Shown here piece after piece: positions 32,925-34,089 of a stretch of DNA of 34,089 bases. Numbering within the stretch: the stretch's first letter is position 1; every line of letters begins with the position of its first letter. The DNA lies in contig JAUWZD010000045.1 in NCBI GenBank assembly GCA_030615505.1, positions 1-34,089 on the forward strand. The letters run 5' to 3'. Below the pieces are notes generated by a model, which was not told where the DNA came from, ran no database searches, and was given only the letters and a program-made list of their open reading frames with translations. Made by a program: the position numbers and the translations under genes. This DNA is from Spirochaetales bacterium (lineage in GTDB: Bacteria > Spirochaetota > Spirochaetia > SZUA-6 > DRHE01).

Positions 32925-33882
32925 TCAACGGATTCGCAGAAAATAAGAAAGCTCTCATCTTAGAGGATGCCCCCTCGTGTGCCGGGAGTTAGTTGAAGGA
33001 AGGGCACATCAATCATTCCCTGCAGATATCCTGAACTCCAGGGTTCTTTTTTAAAAGAATCGAATTCTGTTATTGAAGGTAGTATCCGGGTGCCTGACCG
33101 GAAAAGACTGATAGTATTGTCGGGAGAATATGCATTAAGATAAATTTCGAGGTATATTTCACCGCTCTTCGTTTTCAATATATTGAACTCATGCAGCAGC
33201 TTTCCGGTGAATTGACGCGGCAGTACATCTAATTCTTTTCTGGAATGGCGATCCTTTATCTTTATACTGACTCCGGATTTACGGATTCTGTCTCTGAGTT
33301 CGGAGGCAAGGTAGTTTTGAATTTTTTCTCCGTTAAGCTGCCTGATGCCGGGAAGCAGAGGGCGAATAACAAGCTCTGTTCCCGGGTGTGAAAAGATTAT
33401 TCGCTTCTGCGTGATAGTATAACCAGGCTCATTCTTCTTCTTTTTCATCTGCTCCTGATGAAGAAAGGATCATACGTTCACCTACTGTCCAGAAGCTAAG
33501 CAGTCCTATGCCAAATTCTCCTTGTATTCCCTGGATGCCTTCCTTTTTCAACCGCTTCTTTATTGAATCACAGATGTGTGTTGCTAAATATTTAATGCCG
33601 GGTATGCCCTCTTTATTAAACGGGATTCCATCGCCATCATCGATCACCTTTAAATAGAGATCGCCGTGTTCTTTGCCGCGTAGTATTGTAATATTCTTAG
33701 CACGGGCATCGATACTGTTCTAAATAAACTCAGCTATGGTTTTTTAAAGGGTTAGTCTGGGAGAGGGCAATTATTATTATAGCGTTCCAATTGTCGTCAA
33801 TGCGGAGTTTACCGCCTTTCCCTTTAGGTTTTTGGCCGGGTTTTGTTTTTTTTCTGCTCCTTTGACGGGTTTTGGTTGCCAT
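32925..33882 (-). pseudogene. GHKL (HSP90/MutL-like) ATPase gene, multiply broken
   Basis: From ATG 33882 a basic N-terminus MATKTRQRSRKKTKPGQKPK leads into NAIIIIALSQTNPL. One extra A in a six-A run (33740-33745) shifts the frame. The ATP-binding N-box then reads EFI-stop-NSIDARAKNITI, with TAG (33722-33720) in the place of Gln. KVIDDGDGIPFNKEGIPGIK and GEFGIGLLSFWTVGERM are GHKL motifs. A second frame change near 33440 (A/G run) leads to the frame at 32960-33448, which ends at TAA (32962-32960) with recognisable residues (DESFLIFCESVE) after it. Four lesions make it non-functional. The family includes chaperone-like and defence ATPases; the specific role is unknown. Confidence 0.75.
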
Positions 33883-33894
33883 TGGGTGGATATT

Positions 33895-34089
33895 ATAAGG
33901 GAACCACCATTATAGTTCAAGGTTGGTTCCCTTGGGCTTCGCCATAAGGGAACCTCGATCAGTTATCAAGGTTGGTTCCCTTGGGCTTCGCCATAAGGGA
34001 ACCACCATTATAGTTCAAGGTTAGTTCCCTTGGGCTTCGCCATAAGGGAACCACCATTATAGTTCAAGGTTGGTTCCCTTGGGCTTCGC
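33895..34089. repeat. 49-bp tandem repeat, four copies, running off the window
   Basis: The units start at 33895, 33944, 33993 and 34042; the last lacks one base at the window end. Each contains inverted arms AAGGGAACC and GGTTCCCTT, so each unit can form a hairpin, and neighbouring units can pair through the shared GGGCTTCGCCAT loop. About 37 bases are nearly constant. The other 12 are ACCATTATAGTT in units 1, 3 and 4 but TCGATCAGTTAT in unit 2. One unit has an A in the right arm. It lies 12 bases in front of the broken GHKL gene. Confidence 0.9.

Noticed and set aside
33895..34089. CRISPR array
   Set aside because: The variable part is only 12 bases and identical in three of four units, the units are contiguous, and no cas gene is present.
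1..34089. Stop codon reassignment, suggested by in-frame TAG/TGA in several genes
   Set aside because: TAG, TGA and TAA all end intact genes here (for example ATPase TAG, permease TGA, dctP-type genes), and the in-frame stops are confined to genes with other lesions.

Overview
The window looks like part of the chromosome of an anaerobic, heterotrophic bacterium, most likely a spirochaete. Exported solute-binding proteins begin with signal peptides that end in A-GGQKE or A-KGQEE, and there is a CsgG-like/PEGA envelope protein and a TPR lipoprotein-like fragment, all common in Spirochaetota. Many ferredoxin-type Fe-S proteins and no respiratory genes fit an anaerobe. The phylum is an inference, because there is no rRNA or other marker gene here.

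Layout. (1) 1-6.6 kb, minus strand: two carbohydrate ABC importers without their own ATPase. The first is a binding protein, an attenuator-like hairpin and two permeases (the second cut by the window edge). The second is a membrane-anchored binding protein, two overlapping permeases and a winged-helix/multi-[4Fe-4S] protein. (2) 6.8-12.2 kb, minus: a uronate (pectin/oligouronide) block, TRAP transporter dctP-dctQ-dctM, then kduI, kduD and an IclR (KdgR-like) regulator. It is driven by a perfect -35/-10 promoter that overlaps a palindrome. (3) 12.4-13.6 kb: an AAA/DUF4143 ATPase that seems to be expressed from a leaderless promoter embedded in a 26-bp palindrome. (4) 13.9-20.1 kb, minus: a tightly packed redox/membrane cluster (DUF362-ferredoxin, PanE-like reductase, truncated CPBP-like paralogue, SRPBCC protein, CPBP-like protein, EFR1 flavodoxin-ferredoxin, small membrane protein, broken aldo/keto reductase) next to a MarR regulator. 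(5) 20.2-21.3 kb: gene debris (IS91-type transposase end, GxxExxR relic with inverted flanks).

(6) 21.3-25.7 kb, plus: a two-component system. The histidine kinase has many membrane helices and a nidogen-like extracytoplasmic domain; its partner is an NtrC-type sigma-54 activator with REC, GAFTGA ATPase and Fis HTH. (7) 25.9-26.7 kb: a shortened BtaA-like gene. (8) 26.8-28.75 kb, minus: CsgG/PEGA envelope protein and a beta-barrel-like protein. Their upstream region holds a near-perfect sigma-54 promoter (GG-N10-GC) and, 100-200 bp further upstream, three copies of a GTTGCARC motif. The kinase, the activator and this promoter together suggest a dedicated envelope-sensing regulon, which I regard as the best candidate for an undescribed system here.

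(9) 29.2-30.55 kb: a frameshifted IS91-family transposase. (10) 30.8-32.3 kb: a truncated TPR protein and a Cys/Met-metabolism PLP enzyme. (11) 32.3-33.9 kb: a gene graveyard in which an antiporter tail, a MarR 5' end, an AAA/DUF4143 ATPase fragment and a multiply broken GHKL ATPase lie end to end; the MarR and ATPase pieces are paralogous to intact genes elsewhere in the window. (12) 33.9 kb to the end: a 49-bp tandem palindromic repeat that runs off the window.
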